Below, piece by piece: positions 40,100-53,300 of a stretch of DNA of 64,000 nt. The first letter of the stretch is position 1. Each line of letters begins with the position of its first letter. Source of the DNA: Nipponacmea schrenckii (Eukaryota > Mollusca > Gastropoda > Lottiidae); contig JAUJPP010000012.1 in the NCBI GenBank assembly GCA_030562195.1, positions 21,080,001-21,144,000 of the forward strand, read 5' to 3'. The notes under the pieces are model-generated. The model did no database searches, was not told where the DNA came from, and saw nothing but the letters and a program-made list of their open reading frames with translations. A program made the translations under genes and the position numbers.

Positions 40100-40310
40100 A
40101 ACATTAAATGAAAGGAGTTGTACGTCCTGTACCTAATTGACTAATGAAGACCAGACAAGGCCATCCAGGGTGCAATGAGGGAAATTTGCCAGGACAGCTG
40201 TATTAGCCTTCTCTTTTTTGCAATTTCCAAGTATCCAGGGATCATTAAGTGCACAAATTGCAGCATGACCTTGGTTTACTGTTCCATACAATGGTGTCCT
40301 ATTCAACTTG
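40100..40310 (-). mobile_element. SINE-1 copy, truncated
   Basis: Tail AAATGAAAGGAGTTGTACGTC, then CATCCAGGGTGCAATGAGGG and CAGGGATCATTAAGTGCAC body segments. No tRNA head. Confidence 0.7.
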
Positions 40311-40494
40311 AAGGTTGTCTAGTGTAAGACAATAACATACTAAAATATATACAATTTATTTCTAATATATATATATATAATCTTTAAATACTTTAAAAAC
40401 AATCTTTTAACAGGTGTGTTTTTATTCAAATTCTGGTAGTTAGGCCTACTCCAGTACTATCCAGACAAGTGAATTTGTTCTGTAACTTTTGATG

Positions 40495-40960
40495 TAACCT
40501 TACTATTATTTCATAGCTATCAAATAAACCTTATTTTTTTCCAACCACATTCCAATTAGCCTTTGTTCTGTAGCTTTGGATCTAACCTTGCATCTATTTA
40601 ATAGCTATCAAATAAAGGTTTTTTATTTCCATCCACATTCCAAAGCAAATTGTATTCCTGAATTAGCCTTAGTTCTGTAGCTTTGGATCTAACCTTGCAT
40701 GTATTTAATAGCTATATAATAAAGGTTTTTTTTATTTCCATCCACATTCCAAAGCAAAGCAAATTGTATTCCTGAATTAGCCTTTGTTCTGTAGCTTTGG
40801 ATCTAACCTTGCATCTATTTAATAGCTATCAAATAAGCCTTATTTATTTCCAACCACATTCCAAAGCAAATTGTATTCCTGAATTAGCCTTTGTTCTGTA
40901 GCCTTGGATCTAACCCTGCATGTATTGAATAGCCACCAAATAAATATAAACCATATTAAC
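40495..40960. repeat. ~107-bp tandem repeat, about 4 copies
   Basis: Unit includes TTAGCCTTTGTTCTGTAGCT, TTGGATCTAACCTTGCATCT and CCACATTCCAAAGCAAATTG. Downstream of DENND1. Confidence 0.9.
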
Positions 40961-41104
40961 CTGTATTAGACCTAAATGGTTGGATGATAAATATATATTA
41001 AAATGGACATGACCTTATAGCTATACCTGATTTACATAATAAATAAGCATGATAAATAACAATGGCAGCATGAAAACAATATGAGAGTTACACATATTTA
41101 AGGG

Positions 41105-41865
41105 ATAAAGCTTTCTGAGAGCTGAGAGAGCTTAAGTAAAAGTTACTTTCAAATCTGAGAGACTTTAGTGACTATCAAATTAGAGAGAGCTTAAGTGACT
41201 ATCAAATCTGAGAGAGCTTAAGTAAAAGGAGCTTTAGTTCAAGTTATGTTCAAATCTGAGAGAGCTTAATTTACTTTCAAATCTATGAGCTTGATTTCAA
41301 GTTACTTTCAAATCTGAGAGAGCTTAAGCAAAAGTTATGTTCACATCTGAGAGAGCTTAAATAAAAGTTACTTTCAAATCTGAGAGAGTTCAAGTCCAAG
41401 TTATTTTCAAATCTGAGGGAGCTTAATTTACTTTCAAATCTGAGAGAGATCAAGTTAAAGTTACTTTCAAATCTGAGGGAGCTTAATTTACTATCAAATC
41501 TATAAGCTTGATTTCAAGTTACTTTCAAATCTGAGAGAGCTTAAGCAAAAGTTTTGTTCACATCTGAGGGAATTTAAATAAAAGTTACTTTCAAATCTGA
41601 GGGAGCTTGATTTCAAGTTACTATTAAATCTGAGAGAGCTTAATTTACTTTCAAATCTGAGAGAGCTTGATTAAGTTACTTTCAAATCTGAGAGAGCTTA
41701 AGTTCAAAGTTACTTTCAAATCTGAGAGAGCTTAAATAAAAGTTACTTTCAAATCTGAGGAGCTTGAGTTCAAGTTACTTTCAAATCTGAGAGAGCTTAT
41801 TTACTTTCAAATCTGAGAGAGCAGTAATTACTGTTCAAATCTATAAGTCTCAAGATTTATATGTT
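41105..41865. repeat. ~32-36-bp tandem repeat, more than 20 copies
   Basis: Unit AAATCTGAGAGAGCTTAAGT plus AAAAGTTACTTTC with variable length. Downstream of DENND1. Confidence 0.9.
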
Positions 41866-42834
41866 ATATTTCAATATCTGAATTATGTATAAGCAAGCTG
41901 AACCACTTTCAGAAGTCTATGATGCAATTGAGTAAGGGCTTCACTATTAGACATGCTGAAGACCAACCATTTTCAAAGTGTTATTTCAAATTAATTTTGG
42001 TGGAGCACTTTTAAGCCAAACTAACAGTTACAATGTTAATCAAATTGGCACATTTAAACACAAATCATGGTCTTATCAAGCTTCAAATCTGAGGTATATT
42101 TAGGTTATTTCATTCCTGGAATAAGTCACCTGTATCAATCAGCAAGCTGTCAAATACCATTTCCTCCTGAAGCATTATAGAGCTGGACCATTTGGTAAGG
42201 GTCTTTCCCTATCTAGTAGCAGGTGCTTAAGATCAAACCATTTCTCAAAATGTTGTTATATCCAAATTAATTTTGGTGGAGACACATTGCTTCAAGCCAA
42301 ACTAACAGTATACTTTAATAGTGATAATCAAAGATTGGCACATATTAAAACACAAGACCCTAGCAACATTGCTGCTCCAATCAAGTGCTCAAATTATTTT
42401 GGTTTTTATAAGACATGACCTGGCAAAAGCACAAAATCGATCTCTGTTTTATCACTTTCAGATATGACTGGTCCAAAATACCATTTGCTCCCTCTGTAGC
42501 CAACATAGAGCTAGCTACCATTTGAGGTAGTTCCCTTTAATCAGTACATTTTATAAGTCAATATAACACACACTCTGGCTTTAATCAAACATGTTCGGTC
42601 CAAGATGCCACAAGCTCCCTCTGTAGCCAACGTAGTGCTATCTACCACTTAAGCTTATATCAAACATTGACTGGTCCAAGAAACCACATGACCCTGGTAG
42701 CAAACATTGAGCTAGCTACCAATGTCAAGTGTAAAAACATGCCCCTATCCACAGCACATTTTATAAGTCATAACCAAACACACTTGGGATTTTATCAATT
42801 CAATAACTGTTTTATCACTATCAAATATAACTGG

Positions 42835-43250
42835 TCCAAAATACCACATGCTCAATATACCACTTCTATAGAGTCTATAATATAGACTACCACATGCTCA
42901 ACATACCACTTCTATAGAGTCTATAGTATAGAGTACCACATGCTCAACATACCACTTCTATAGAGTCTATAGTATAGACTACCACATGCTCAACATACCA
43001 CTTCTATAGAGTCTATAGTATAGACTACCACATGCTCAACATACCACTTCTATTCAGTCTATAGTCTAGATGTACCACATGCTCAACATACCACTTCTAT
43101 TCAGTCTATAGTCTAGATGTACCACATGCTCAACACACCACTTCTATAGAGTCTATAGTATAGAAAACCACATGCTCAACATACCACTTCTATAAAGTCT
43201 ATAGTCTAGATGTACCACATGCTCAACATACCACTTCTATAGACTTACCA
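42835..43250. repeat. 46-bp array with palindromic unit, just past the DENND1 stop
   Basis: About nine units of ACCACATGCTCAACATACCA then CTTCTATAGAG. Most contain AGTCTATAGTATAGACT, an exact 8-bp inverted repeat around one base. Starts about 70 bp after the stop codon, so probably inside the 3' UTR. No AATAAA was seen between stop and array. Confidence 0.9.
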
Positions 43251-43319
43251 CATGAGGTCAATTTTTAAAAGAATACCCAGAATTAAAATATAAAACACCA
43301 GCGTATAAACCCAGTCTAG

Positions 43320-44321
43320 TCATTCGAACGTCGTCCATGTTGTAAATGGCGAAGATGACTGTTTGTCCGTTGCTGATGAATTCTGGGTAATATTTGATGT
43401 AAATTTCGCTGTTTCCGTATCTAGACTCGTATTCGAAAACAAATCTTCAAATGACCTTGAACTTCCACTTGCACTTGACTGTAAGGAAGCATTAAGAAAT
43501 CCTGATTGGCGGTTGCTAGGTGGTGTTGCTAAGGGATCAAAACTGTCTAGGGTTAAATTTTGGGGGCTGGTTTTTGACGAACCTACATCCATGAGGAGAT
43601 CTCCTAGCAAGTCTTTGGAATCACAATGTTGTTGTACTTTGGGTAACTGGATATCACTATTGGCTAAGGGATCAAACAGTTTCACGGGATCTGTTTCAAC
43701 CCGGCGAATTTGTGGAGGAGTGTACACGTTCGAAACATACCCTTGAATCTTCGGTGAGCGATCGCTTTGACGAAATGCACTAGAGCGATTTAGCGATGAA
43801 GGGGACTGTTTCGATCCAGAACTTAATGAGTAGAGCAAGTCATTTTGTTTTACGTCACTATTAAAAGTCATGCCCATGGGATTTTTCGGCACAGTTGAAG
43901 CTTCGTCATTAAAGGAGATCAATGGACTCTCGTCTATATGTCTCTCTGTTTTCGTTTCACTTGGTGGTGGGACCAGGTTAATGCTCTTCTCAGGAGGAAC
44001 CGATTCGTTACTTGGTTCAGGAGGAAGTGGTTTACTGTATACTCTCGGTTTTGGTTTTGGTCTCGGAGGTCGAGATGGTCTTAAACCAGTGGCTATCTTT
44101 TTGTCGAAAGTCATTTCCGAGCTCTGTGAAGTTGTCGTGGATATTTTCTTGTCCGCATTAATCTCTGCTGTTTGATTGGATATTTGAGTGTAAGAATGAA
44201 TATCATTGGATGAAGAAGAGGATGAAGAATTGGTACTCGAAGATTCGAAATCTGCGAAAGGAATCTTTCTATCGACTTCCCCTGGTGTGCTGGAAACTGG
44301 AGATACCACAGTTCGGTTCAT
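43320..44321 (-). CDS. DENND1: DENND1 terminal coding exon 19, adaptor-binding tail
   Basis: 1002 nt, 333 residues plus TGA. Starts at ATGAACCG after the acceptor CCATTACAG. It holds the proline-rich [10 protein letters not shown] segment (candidate SH3 ligand), acidic Ser-rich stretches, LFDPLAN and SFDPLAT repeats, a DLLGDLLMD clathrin-box-like run, FEDLF (FxDxF) and a WTTFE terminus. The reading continues open a further 17 codons upstream, but that part is intronic because the acceptor sits right at the ATG. The 3' UTR runs at once into a 46-bp satellite. Confidence 0.95.
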   Translation of the reverse strand: MNRTVVSPVSSTPGEVDRKIPFADFESSSTNSSSSSSSNDIHSYTQISNQTAEINADKKISTTTSQSSEMTFDKKIATGLRPSRPPRPKPKPRVYSKPLPPEPSNESVPPEKSINLVPPPSETKTERHIDESPLISFNDEASTVPKNPMGMTFNSDVKQNDLLYSLSSGSKQSPSSLNRSSAFRQSDRSPKIQGYVSNVYTPPQIRRVETDPVKLFDPLANSDIQLPKVQQHCDSKDLLGDLLMDVGSSKTSPQNLTLDSFDPLATPPSNRQSGFLNASLQSSASGSSRSFEDLFSNTSLDTETAKFTSNITQNSSATDKQSSSPFTTWTTFE

Positions 44322-47300
44322 CTGTAATGGAAAGAAATTCATTAAGTAAAATTTCTTTAAGTCATACTGCATTCTAGAATCTTAGAGACTTAGAATTTAA
44401 GTTCTCAAGAATGGTCAATATGAGTTTATATTCATCAGTAAACTTACCTGGTGTCATAATGTAACAGAATCCCTGTAATATCTGGAAAACTCATAAAACT
44501 AAGTAATTATTGAAAATAGCTTAATCAATTTATTAAGCTTTTCTCAATTAGATTTTTTGGGGTATTCATCTGATTATATAAGGATTCTGTTTTGTTATTT
44601 ATGGCATCAGGTATATCTACTGATTAAAAAGTGTCAATTTTTTCAATTTTATGTTCATTCTAAGATGCAGTATAACACTTAGAAACCTTTGATGATTCGA
44701 AAGAGAAATCCAATAAATTGATCTTTCAAGTTGCAATGCTATATTTTATCTTGATTTTTTAAAAAAAATGAAATTTATTATTCTAAAAACAAAAAATACA
44801 CTTATCATTCTTACCCGTTCTCTTCTGAATTCCGTTCCTGCGATAGTGGAAGGTCTACTTCGGTTTAAAGATGATGGAGAATTGCCTGATCTCAAAGAAG
44901 TCTTGGATCCAGGAGATCTTTCATTCTGCATCTATAAATAAATGAATTAGATTTAATATGTATCTTCCATATCAGTTTATTGAAAGCAGAAATTAACTTG
45001 TCATTTAACAACAACTACCTAGTCTGTGATATCAGCATCCGCTGGAAGCGAACGTTAACTTGTCATCTACCAACAACTACCTAGTTTGTGATACCAGTTT
45101 ACTGGAAGCAATAGCTAACTTGTCATCTACCAACAACTACTTAGTCTGTGATACCAGTTTACTGGAAGCAATATTAACTTGTCATCTACCAACAACTACC
45201 TAGTTTGTGATATAGTTTACTGAAGCAATAGCTAACTTGTCATCTACCAACAACTACCTAGTCTGTGATACCAGTTTACTGGAAGCAATAGTTAACTTGT
45301 CATCTACCAACAACTACCTAGTCTGTGATACCAGTTTACTGAAGCAATAGTAATTGTCATCTACCAACAACTACTAGTCTTTGATACCAGTTTACTGGAA
45401 GCAATAGTTAACTTGTCATCTACCAACAACTACCTAGTCTTTCAGTTCTGCAATGCTAACTTTATCTTATTATTTTGATATCAGTTTATAAAAGCAATTA
45501 ACTTGTCTTTCTACCAACAACTACTTAGTCTTTGATATCAGTATGGAAGCAATTAACTTGTCATCTACCAACAACTACTCTAGTCTGTGATACCAGTTTA
45601 CTGGAAGCAATAGTTAACTTGTCATCTACCAACAACTACCTAGTTTTGATATCAGTGTACTGGAAGCAATAGCTAACTTGTCATCTACCAACAACTACTT
45701 AGTCTGTGATACCAGTTTACTGGAAGCAATAGTTAACTTGTCATCTACCAACAACTACCTAGTCTTTGATATCAGTTTACTGAAGCAATAGTAACTTGTC
45801 ATCTACCAACAACTACCTAGTCTTGATACCAGTTTACTGGAAGCAATTAACTTGTCATCTACCAACAACTACCTAGTCTGTGATATCAGCATCCGCTGGA
45901 AGCGAACGTTAACTTGTCATCTACCAACAACTACTTAGTCTGTGATACCAGTTTACTGGAAGCAATGTTAACTTGTCATCTACCAACAACTACCTAGTTT
46001 GTGATACCAGTTTACTGGAAGCAATAGCTAACTTGTCATCTACCAACAACTACCTAGTCTGTGATACCAGTTTACTGGAAGCAATAGGTAACTTGTCATC
46101 TACCAACAACTACCTAGTCTGTGATACCAGTTTACTGGAAGCCCAATAAGAATAACTTGGTCATCTACCCAATTAAAATATCATAGGTCTTTGGTATGGA
46201 CTTCCCTGAGAAGTACATAGGTTAACTTGGTCATCTACCAAAACGTATCATGGGTTTGGTGATACCAATTAAGGAAGTAATAGGTAATTTGGGTCATCTA
46301 CCAACAAACCTATCTTGTGGAAATGATCTTATTAAGAAGTAATAGGTAATTTGTATCTACCCAATTAAGTACATGGGTGTTTGGAAATAGTTACTTAGAA
46401 GTAATGGGTTTTTAATTGTCAATTAAAAACACAGTTTTGTGATACCAATTAAGAAGCAATGTTTGGTTACTCCTAATTAAGAAGTATCATCAGGTGTTTG
46501 GTAATGGACTTCCCAATTAAGAAGTATCATCAGGTGTTTGGTAATAGACTTCCTAATTAAGAAGTATCATCAGGTGTTTGGTAATAGACTTCCTAATTAA
46601 GAAGTATCATCAGGTGTTTGGTAATGGAACTCTCAATTAAGAAGTATCATCAGGTGTTTGAGCTGGAAGAATAGGTAACTTCCTAATTAGAAGTATCATC
46701 AGGTGTTTGGTAATGGACTTCCTAATTAAGAAGTATCATCAGGTGTTTGGTAATGGACTTACCAATTAAGAAGTATCATCAAGTGTTTAGTAATGGTTAC
46801 TTACCTCATTCAATCTAGCTCTTATATCAGAATAGGCTTTTTTACCGTGACTCTTCACCTACAAAACACAAACAAATATTTCTAATATGACTCTACCATA
46901 TTCTGAATCCAGAGCTAATGCAGCTGCATGTCGGCTCAATGTGGGATTTCATTCCCTAGTTTCAACCTTATTTCCCAGTATGGCTGTCTCAATGATGGAT
47001 TTAATATTCCAGCACTTTTTGACAAACTTAATTGTCTTTTTGTACACAGATCCATAAGTGGCAATTTATTTTAAAGATTTCTTGTTCATCAATATATTAA
47101 CATCCATCTTTACTCATAACAATATAGTATCGTGTCCCAAACCACATCTGCTATTCAACCTACTTTCTCGAGGCTGAGGTAATACAAGAGAGAGAAAATT
47201 ACATATTCTTAGCTGAATATTGGCCAAACCAACCCCCATTTGTCATACTTCCTCAAGGAAGTAGTAATACAAGTGAGGAAAATAATATATAGCCAAATAT

Positions 47301-50300
47301 TGTCCAATCCAAATTTGCTCTAGAATCTTTCTAGGAATTCTCAGCCATTTAAATCAAATGTTATAGTTGCTTTGTTCTCAGCCTACAAAACTAAATGTAG
47401 TTGGCTTAGTTTAATACAGGTTAATAAAACCATGTTTAAACCTGTTTACCAGATATGATGAACAATTAAGTAAACCAAAGAGCATAATGCACATCCAAAT
47501 CTTATTCAAAACATAATCCTGGATAGTCCACTTTATTTGAGGTAGTATAAGTAGTAATCAACACATAAAATATTTAGTCTGTTTAGTTTCTATTAAATAA
47601 AGTGGACTGATCAAGAAAATGGTTTGAATCAGGCCTAGATAAACACAATTGATCTTTGCTAAATAATTTTCCAAACCAACATTACAAATTGCACCAAGAC
47701 ACAAATCAAAAATCTTAACACTTTTTCATGCAAAAATACACTACATTGTTTTAACACCTCCAAAAACAAAAAAAATGACATTGTAAATAGTTACAAAAAT
47801 AAAATTTGAAAATTCTGTTCACCGTACCAATAAAGAATCATAAAAAAAAGAATTCATATATTGAGCTATCACAGACATGGGATCTCAGGATGTGTGCAAC
47901 AAATTATGGGATGGATTAAGATGCATTTATCTGTGAATGTTTATTGCTAGGATTAACAAGCAACTTAGTGTTTTGTTTGGATGTTAATCTTATATTTGGG
48001 TTTTTCTGAGTTAGTTAGATATTGAAGATTGAAACTTTCTTAAGCATAGTTATTTAAGTCTGTGCCTATTGAAAATTGATCCTTTTTAGAGAATAGTTAT
48101 TGATGTCAGTGCTTATTAACGATATATTTTGGATTGTTGTTTGTTAAGCAACAATATCATGGTGTCATAAGTTCAAATCTTTCTCAAGGTATATTACGGT
48201 GCCACATTCAGAGCTTCAGAGACACAGCTTAGTGTGGCGTTTTAACCCTAAACTTGAATTGAAATGAATTCTAGAAATGATGATAATAAATACAGAGGAT
48301 ATATATGTATATATAGGGTTAAGGTCAAAGGACAAAGGTCATGCTAGACAGACATGGACATACACTATTACTTACTGACTGTACAGCAGTCGTCATCATA
48401 GGAGCTGCCTGATAGAAAGATAGTAGAAATATCATATCGGAATGAATGACTAATAAATATATATTGGATTATATTGATACTATATTGGAAAGAAAAAAAT
48501 GAAATGAAATAAATGGAGTTTTACATCCTACTTTTGTGCACCTAATGGGCTAATTAAGACAGACACTGCCATGCAGGGTGCAATGAGGGAAGTTTTGCGA
48601 AGACAACAGCATTAGCCTAATCTTTTTGCGATTTCCAACTGTCTAGGGATCTTTAACGTATACAACCTGAAGCACAGTCTGAATCAGACAGATGATATTG
48701 GAAAGGAAGGACTGATTCCAGGATCAAACAGAATAAAGGAATGAAAAACAGTAGGAAACATGGAAAAGAGAAATCGAAATGTATGAAGTAGATGAATGAA
48801 AGAAAAATGAAGGAGAAACTGGCAAAATGAAAGATGGAAAAACCCAATCTAATTTGGATGAAAAGGAACATTAAAAATCGGAATATGCATCAAAAGCTCT
48901 AGGGTACTCTATAGACATAATATCAAAAATTAAGTCAAATCAACATTACAAACACATTCCCCATTTTAATTGCCACAAAAAATGACCAGGTACATAGATT
49001 CTGTGTTGACTGTTAATAAAGACCAGTAATAAAAAATCTCTATAGTGAATTATTATAAGATAGGTTCAAGAATACACTGCAAAAATAATACTGTTACATG
49101 ATCTAAACTCAAAGAGTGGTGGACTATCCTTATAGAAACCATACACCCTCATGGACCTTACACGATTAGACCAATGACTCAATGAGCATAGAGCCTGTGA
49201 AAGAGAAAAACAAGACAAATTTCTCACCTTTTCCTTCAAATCAGACCAGATATCTTTTCCTCCCTTCTGTAATTTTTTACCCTGCTTCTGTAAAGAGACA
49301 ATAAACCTGTCAATTAAATTTTCACTTGTAAAAAGTCTTCATATCTTATTCCTAAATTTTGTTTGTTTTATTCTTGTATGAAGATTAATGAAATGAATGG
49401 AGTTTTACGTCCTACCTTTCTACACCTTATGAACTAAAGAAGACCAACTACATGTATGTCATACAAAAGAAGATCAACTATGTCATACAGTATGCAATGA
49501 AGGAAATTATGAAAGCCTGACTTTCTTTCTACGATCTCCAGCTGTCTGTCGCACACAGGGTTGTGGTTTATCATGCCATGTAAACAACAAGACTATTTTT
49601 CGATGTGACCCTCCCCTCACCGACTCACTGCATGAAAATAACTGGGCTAATGTAAGCAACCTTTTTGAGTAACAAGTTAAATAGTGATATTTAGTCGAAG
49701 AAGTTTAAAAGAAGAAACCCTACCTTCATCTGTGTCTGCCATTCTTTATATTTTGATTGAGTATTTAATTTATCAGCATACAGTAACGACATTTGTTCAA
49801 AAGTATCAGAAAACCCATATCCTGTATTCAACATGTCCAGTCTGTTATTGATAAACTAGAAAATAACAATTGATTATTAATAAACTAAAAACTATAAAAT
49901 AACAATGTTTGAAAACTAGAAATAAAATAATGGTTTTGATAAACTAGAAAATAAAATAACAATGGTTATTGATAAACTAGAAAATAAAATAACAATGGTT
50001 ATTGATAAACTAGAAAATAAAATAACAATTGTTATTGATAAACTAGAAAATAAAATAACAATGTTATTGATAAACTAGAAAATAAAATAACAATGGTTAT
50101 TGATAAACTAGAAAATATCAATTGTTATTGAAAACAATAGTTTTCTAGAAAATAACAATTGTTATTGATAAACTAGACAATAACAATTGGTTATTGATAA
50201 ACTAGAAAATAACAATTGTTATTGATAAACTAGAAAATAACAATTGTTATTGATAAACTAGAAAATAACAATTGTTATTGATAAACTAGAAAATAACAAT

Positions 50301-53300
50301 TGTTATTGATAAACTAGAAAATAAAATAACAATTGTTATTGATAAACTAGAAAATAACAATTGTTATTGATAAACTAGAAAATAAAATAACAATTGTTAT
50401 TGATAAACTAGAAAAAAAAATAAAATTACAATTGTTATTGATAAACTAGAAAATAAAATAACAATTGTTATTGATAAACTAGAAAATAAATTATTGTTGA
50501 TTTTTCTCATTAAGAATAATATAAAGTTTCTGCCCACCTGTTGAAATATTTGTAATTGTAACATGTTCTGTAGAAATCCCTGCATATCACTACTTCTGGA
50601 TACCACAAATTGGTCTGGGTCAAAGGTTATGGGTTCACCAGTTCGGAATTTTAAAGCATCTCTATAACCACCTATAGAAAAAAAAATATATCTTTAAGGA
50701 TAATTTGTACTCTTATTATTCTGTAGGGATTCTTCTTATATGAAAAAACAATCCTTCAGTATCTTTAAGGAGTCAAATGTGGAATGAATGTGGAACTTGT
50801 TATCGCAATAAATGCTTGCTTACCACAGGCATATCACGTGATAAACCAGCGTTCAACAAAGAGGGCCTGGTTTGGACAATGATACCCCTTATAACATGGT
50901 CAGTAGAGAGCCCTCTATAGTTGAAAAGTTTATGTTGAACATTATTTTAATCTTACCTATTAATCTAACTAGAGCCTGAAGAAAAGCTTTAGAAATGGCA
51001 TCACCAGAATCCATCATAGAATTCTTTAACTTATCTGGTCTGAGACACTTCTTCAAATAGGCTGCCTGAAAGACACGTTACAAATTTTACAAACATATTG
51101 TAAAGATGTTTTCTAGCTATTAAAGTGAATTAGGGCAATATATAGGTTCTATTTGTATGTCAGATTGTCAGTCAGATGTGTGTGGTTCCTGTTATTATAG
51201 AAAAGCCAGGCTGAAGATGCCGTCACCATAACAAATGTGTATCTAAGGACCTACCACATCTTCAGGCAGATTCTGAAAATCTTCATGACAAGTCTGAACT
51301 GTATTTTTATCAGCATCTACTATCACAGCATCTCCTATCTCCATCTTTAATACTTTCTGAAATATTGCAGTAAAGGTTAAAGGTTATAGCTATGCAAATT
51401 CTCATAATTTCCACTTATTGCACTCGTTCGGATGGAACAATGAACTGAGGCCCCGTGTGCACGTTAAAGATCCCTCGACAGTTGGAAATCGCAAAAAGAG
51501 TAGGCTAATGCCGCTGTCCTGGCAAAATTTCCCTCATTGCACACTGCATGGCGTTACCCGTATTCATTAGCCCATAAGGTGCAGAAAAGTAGGACGTAAA
51601 ACTCCATTCATTTCATTTCCTTTCATTTCATTTCCCCTTATTGGACACATCCAACATTAATATATTCTAAATTGATGTACCAAAAGAAATGACAGCATGG
51701 AATTTCTTGCATCCAACACTAAAAATTGTGCAATGAGGGAAATTTTGAGAGTACAGTGGCATTAGCCTACTCCCTTGCTAGATCAAGTACACAGAGTCTC
51801 AGTTTGTTACCCTATCTAAATGACAAGACAATACTTGTTCCATACCAGCCCCTCCCAACTGCATCACTGACAAAGGGGAAACAATCTCTAAAACTGTTGT
51901 TAGGTTAGTGACCTACTCGAGCAATGACTCAATGGTGGTATCCTGTATAGTTTATGAAGAGGTACTTACTGGTAATAGGCTGGAATGGACTCCTATTAAG
52001 TAGGGCATTGGAGCACTAGAAATATCAAAATACAGTATTAGGACAGACCAGAGATTTGGAAAGTGATAAGTTTGGTTTTGAAGCACAAGATATATGGATA
52101 TACTACTTCTGATTTTTATTAACTCAATGTTTTACATGCTTATACAGGCAGTTTTCAAGAGAAAGTTTGGTCTTGGTAAATATTATGTATTTTGATAATC
52201 AATGAAGTGAATACAAAAGGTACTGGTCAAGACACCATGGGGAAAAATGACCTTTAACCTCTAAAGGGGTTATGGTATATTTTGATATAAAGTTTATGAT
52301 AAGCAAAAAATGTAATAACTAAATGAATTGAAGGAAAGAAACAAGATTTACTAAAAGGAAATAAATTGTTCAGTGACTTCACAATATGAAAAATGTACAG
52401 AAATAATCTTACCTAACATATTCCATTAAATTACCATGAGCTGGTAGCACAGGTATAAATAGATGCTGCCTGAAAAACATTCAAAGAGTATACAAAATTA
52501 ACTATGTGGACTTGCTGGAAGTAATATAGTAATGTCCCAATAGTAACTTAGCAGTTCTTGGGATATAGTAATGCCTCAATAATGCCTAAATAGTAACTTA
52601 CTAGTTCATGGGATACAGTAATGCCTCAATAATGCCTCAATAGTAACTAACCAGTTCCTAGGATACAGTAATGCCTCTATAGTAACTTAGCGGTTCTTGG
52701 GATACAGTAATGCCTCTATAGTGACTTAGCAGTTCATGGGATACAATAATGCCTATATAATGCCTCTATAGTAACTTACCAGTTCCTGGGATATATTACT
52801 ACCTCAATTATGCCTCAATAGTAACTTACCAGTTCATGGGATACAGTAATGCTTCTGCAGCATGGATACAAGATGTTAACCGACTTAATTTTTTACTTGT
52901 GACTAAAATTCTTCTTTCATTTAACATACTGTAAAAATTTGAAAACCAAAAGACATTAATAATAAGAGAGAAGTGAGTATGCCTTCCCTTTGTGACTTTT
53001 TTTATTTTTTGAAGCATTTATGAGATTCTTTAGAGTCCGGTAAGAGCGTTGGTATTTATATGACATGATTTGAATGGTTATGTCGAGCCAATGGCTGTGG
53101 GTTCCGTAATCAATTGGGGTGTGAAAGTCAGATGACCTTGAATAAGTCATCTTCACTCATAATTCCAGTCCACCCAGCTGTAAATGGGTACGGATAATCC
53201 GTGAAAGATCAATACCAAGTGGTTTAGCTAAGGACCAGCTGGAAGAAAGGATCCTTGTCACAGCTGACTTGTGAACCTAAGTTGTTATCCTTGTGAAATA

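Larger units (their letters stand above)
28450..43319. other. Intergenic region between DENND1 and Lhx2/9
   Basis: About 15 kb with SINEs, satellites and diverged repeats (listed) but no supported gene. Unannotated parts (28450-29260, 31260-32315, 34300-35400, 38020-40095, 41870-42830) show no coding signal. By position it could hold regulatory elements of Lhx2/9. Confidence 0.55.

Noticed and set aside
43363..44175. Two plus-strand open frames opposite the last DENND1 exon
   Set aside because: Antisense shadows of the long terminal coding exon.
41105..46804. CRISPR array, suggested by regular repeats
   Set aside because: Direct contiguous tandem repeats without unique spacers in an intron-bearing eukaryotic locus; not a CRISPR structure.
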